Shown here: positions 5,826-7,389 of the stretch, piece by piece
Numbering within the stretch: the first letter of the stretch is position 1
How the letters are laid out: every line of letters starts with the position of its first letter
NCBI GenBank assembly: GCA_023488645.1
Contig: JAMDDL010000138.1
Span: 1 to 7,389 of the forward strand
Length of the DNA: 7,389 nucleotides
Reading direction: 5' to 3'
From: Actinomycetota bacterium
GTDB lineage: Bacteria > Actinomycetota > Humimicrobiia > Humimicrobiales > Humimicrobiaceae
The notes under the pieces: generated by a model
Database searches by the model: none
Told to the model about the DNA's origin: nothing
What the model saw: the letters and a program-made list of their open reading frames with translations, nothing else
Made by a program: the position numbers and the translations under genes

Positions 5826-7178
5826 TCATTCCTTATATATTTTTTTTATTACCTCTTTCGCAATTTTTGCCCATTCCCATAATCTCCAGGGCTGGTGTTT
5901 TACCGTGCTTATATCTTTAAGGACAATCTCTACACTGCAACCTTTTGCAGCCTTCAATTTTTTTTCTAATTCTTTTTTAACTAATTCCGGTTCCCAGGTT
6001 TCAAAAGCCAAAATAGAGGAGCTGGGTTTTAAAGACATTACATACTTTCCTCTCATTTTTTCTGCTGCTTCATCTATATTTGCCCAGGGACTCATTGAAA
6101 TCTTTCTTAAATTTGGTATTTCTTCAAATACCTCAATCTTATTATGGAGAGGCTCGCAACACCCATAGTATGATAAGCCAAATTGAGAAAGCCATTTTTT
6201 TTCATATTCTAAGGCAAATTCTTTATGCATTTTTGGTGAAACACCTCCAAAAATCTGTGCAGTTGCTGAACTCCATAAATCTTCTATACGCATATTATTT
6301 TTATCAAAATTTTCATGAGGTAAATCTTTTACATAACCATATGCCCCAGAACCTATGCGCACGTTTGTATCATTTTGTGCTAGAAGACCTAAGCTTTTAA
6401 ACTGCTCTAAAGCTCCTAAATATGCATCTACAAGTCTTTTAATTATTTTATGCATGAAATCTGGTTTTGTTGCTAAATTCATTAATACATTATCTGCGCC
6501 CATCCAAAAAACAATATCATCCCAAGGTGCAAACCAAAAACCATGACATCCGCGTTTCTCAACTTTTAAAATACCATCAAATATATTTTTATACACCTGG
6601 AAAAATTTTTCAGTTCGGTCTATTTTATGAATAATATGAGGTGTTTTTATTTTTTCAATATCAGTTTCAGACATTAATTGGTTATGGAAATGCCTTGAAG
6701 CTATTGTACTGTTAATTTCAGTTTCAGCTATATCAGCTTCTATTTCTATACCAAAACCAGTATTTTCAAGAATATGCGGAGAGTAAATAACTGGTTCAAT
6801 AATCATATCACCTTGCATATGGTTCCACTGATAAAGCACCTTACGTATTTCTGATTCAATTCTTTGACCAACTTCAGAAACACATTTTAATGTTAATTCT
6901 TCATTTATATTCATTTCATGCCAACATACTTCGTTTATCCAAATCATTGGTTTTCCGCCAATTAAGCTATTTATATTAGACCATTGTATTTTACGGTCAT
7001 TTTGAATAGGTAATGAAGCAATTTCAGCATATTTATTTCCTAATTGACGTAATATTTTTATATCCGACTTAGATATATCTAAAGAAGTATCAATTTGTCT
7101 TTCATCAACTTGAAATGGAAGATATGGAGTATCATTGAACAATCTTGACTTTGACACCTTTATTTCTCCTTGTGCCAT
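5826..7178 (-). CDS. URO-D / corrinoid methyltransferase superfamily protein
   Basis: A 450-residue protein of the uroporphyrinogen decarboxylase superfamily. That superfamily includes HemE and the zinc methyltransferases MtaA, MtbA and CmuA that move methyl groups to or from corrinoids. It is longer than HemE (about 350) and does not show HemE's usual N-terminal motifs; heme synthesis is unlikely. Visible elements are the C-terminal-half block YYGCCEPLHNKIEVF (337-351), where C340, C341 and H345 could bind zinc like the HxCG region of MtaA, then RKISMSPWANIDEAAEKMRG and a terminal WRLWEWAK. Trp-rich FWFAPWDD lies near 214-221. The start at 7178 has AAGGAG five bases upstream; an ATG at 7196 lacks one. 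It follows the importer ATPase end by 79 bases. No corrinoid-binding protein lies in the window, so the methyltransferase role is inferred. Confidence 0.72.
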   Translation of the reverse strand: MAQGEIKVSKSRLFNDTPYLPFQVDERQIDTSLDISKSDIKILRQLGNKYAEIASLPIQNDRKIQWSNINSLIGGKPMIWINEVCWHEMNINEELTLKCVSEVGQRIESEIRKVLYQWNHMQGDMIIEPVIYSPHILENTGFGIEIEADIAETEINSTIASRHFHNQLMSETDIEKIKTPHIIHKIDRTEKFFQVYKNIFDGILKVEKRGCHGFWFAPWDDIVFWMGADNVLMNLATKPDFMHKIIKRLVDAYLGALEQFKSLGLLAQNDTNVRIGSGAYGYVKDLPHENFDKNNMRIEDLWSSATAQIFGGVSPKMHKEFALEYEKKWLSQFGLSYYGCCEPLHNKIEVFEEIPNLRKISMSPWANIDEAAEKMRGKYVMSLKPSSSILAFETWEPELVKKELEKKLKAAKGCSVEIVLKDISTVKHQPWRLWEWAKIAKEVIKKIYKE

Positions 7179-7196
7179 AACATCTCCTTGTACCAT
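7161..7196 (-). repeat. 18-bp imperfect tandem duplication at the URO-D gene start
   Basis: Two 18-base units, ATGGTACAAGGAGATGTT (7196-7179) and ATGGCACAAGGAGAAATA (7178-7161), agree at 14 of 18 positions. Each contains an ATG followed by an AAGGAG site. The AAGGAG of the first unit serves the ATG of the second, the chosen start at 7178. The AAGGAG of the second unit lies eight bases before an in-frame GTG, a possible further start. Confidence 0.6.
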
Positions 7197-7257
7197 AATA
7201 TAATTTTTTTAAATTTAATATTTGTTATCTTGTTTCACCTTTATTTCTAACCTTCTA

Positions 7258-7389
7258 TTATTGACTATTGCCAGATATACATAAATTTAGAACTTTTTTC
7301 TCAATATTCTCATCCCATCCATTTATTCCACGTTGCAACTGTGCAACAATTTTACCTTTAAAAATAATAATTATCTTATCGCAAACACC
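7258..7389 (-). CDS. C-terminal end of a sugar-type ABC importer ATPase (partial)
   Basis: The gene enters from the right edge; only the last 43 codons before a TAA TAG double stop are visible. They read GVCDKIIIIFKGKIVAQLQR and end in LNLCISGNSQ. This matches the end of the second ATPase domain in RbsA/MglA-type sugar importers, where a xCDRIIVxxxGKIV segment leads to a short tail ending in a helix and AxSG-like residues. The tail is too short to name a substrate, and Walker motifs lie outside the window. With the genes that follow it suggests uptake of a sugar-like compound by a cytoplasmic-membrane importer. The remaining importer genes should lie to the right. Confidence 0.7.
   Translation of the reverse strand, partial: GVCDKIIIIFKGKIVAQLQRGINGWDENIEKKVLNLCISGNSQ

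Noticed and set aside
5731..6168. 145-codon open frame on the + strand
   Set aside because: It lies antisense across the M24-like and URO-D genes, which have strong family motifs. It has no ribosome binding site and its composition is that of an antisense shadow.
5826..7178. HemE (heme biosynthesis) as identity of the URO-D protein
   Set aside because: It is about 100 residues too long, lacks the usual HemE N-terminal motifs, and sits in a sugar-uptake cluster with no heme genes.
7179..7196. Upstream ATG at 7196 as start of the URO-D gene
   Set aside because: No ribosome binding site precedes it, whereas the ATG at 7178 has AAGGAG at five bases. The extra six codons are the duplicated unit.

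Overview
The window is AT-rich bacterial DNA using the standard bacterial code, with clear Shine-Dalgarno sites and one TTG start. It suggests an anaerobic, Firmicutes- or Atribacterota-like organism, probably uncultured. That placement rests on base composition and gene style only and is weak. No rRNA, tRNA, CRISPR array or insertion sequence was seen.

Left part (1-1786): the 5' end of an unrecognised, comparatively GC-rich gene leaves the window leftwards. Divergent from it are two core genes on the + strand: methionyl-tRNA formyltransferase (fmt, TTG start) and a YfcE-type metallophosphodiesterase.

Middle (1815-2573): a minus-strand toxin-antitoxin module. An AbrB/MazE-type antitoxin is followed, with overlapping stop and start, by a RelE/ParE-type toxin. 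It has its own strong sigma-70-type promoter. Three copies of a 7-bp half-site (CAAAGAA, one inverted) surround the -10 and fill the spacer, and look like an autoregulatory operator. The module is richer in GC than its surroundings, so it may have been acquired.

Right part (2686-7389): a minus-strand, very AT-rich cluster read from the right edge. In order it holds the C-terminal end of a sugar-type ABC importer ATPase, a URO-D/corrinoid-methyltransferase-superfamily protein, an M24 'pita-bread' protein without the metal-binding aspartates, a ROK-family regulator, and a class II (FucA-like) aldolase. Same strand, short gaps and no visible terminators suggest one catabolic operon under ROK control. 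It would import a small sugar-like or methylated compound, process it with the URO-D and M24 proteins, and cleave or epimerise a phosphorylated product with the aldolase. The substrate cannot be told from the sequence. This cluster is the best candidate for an undescribed pathway here.
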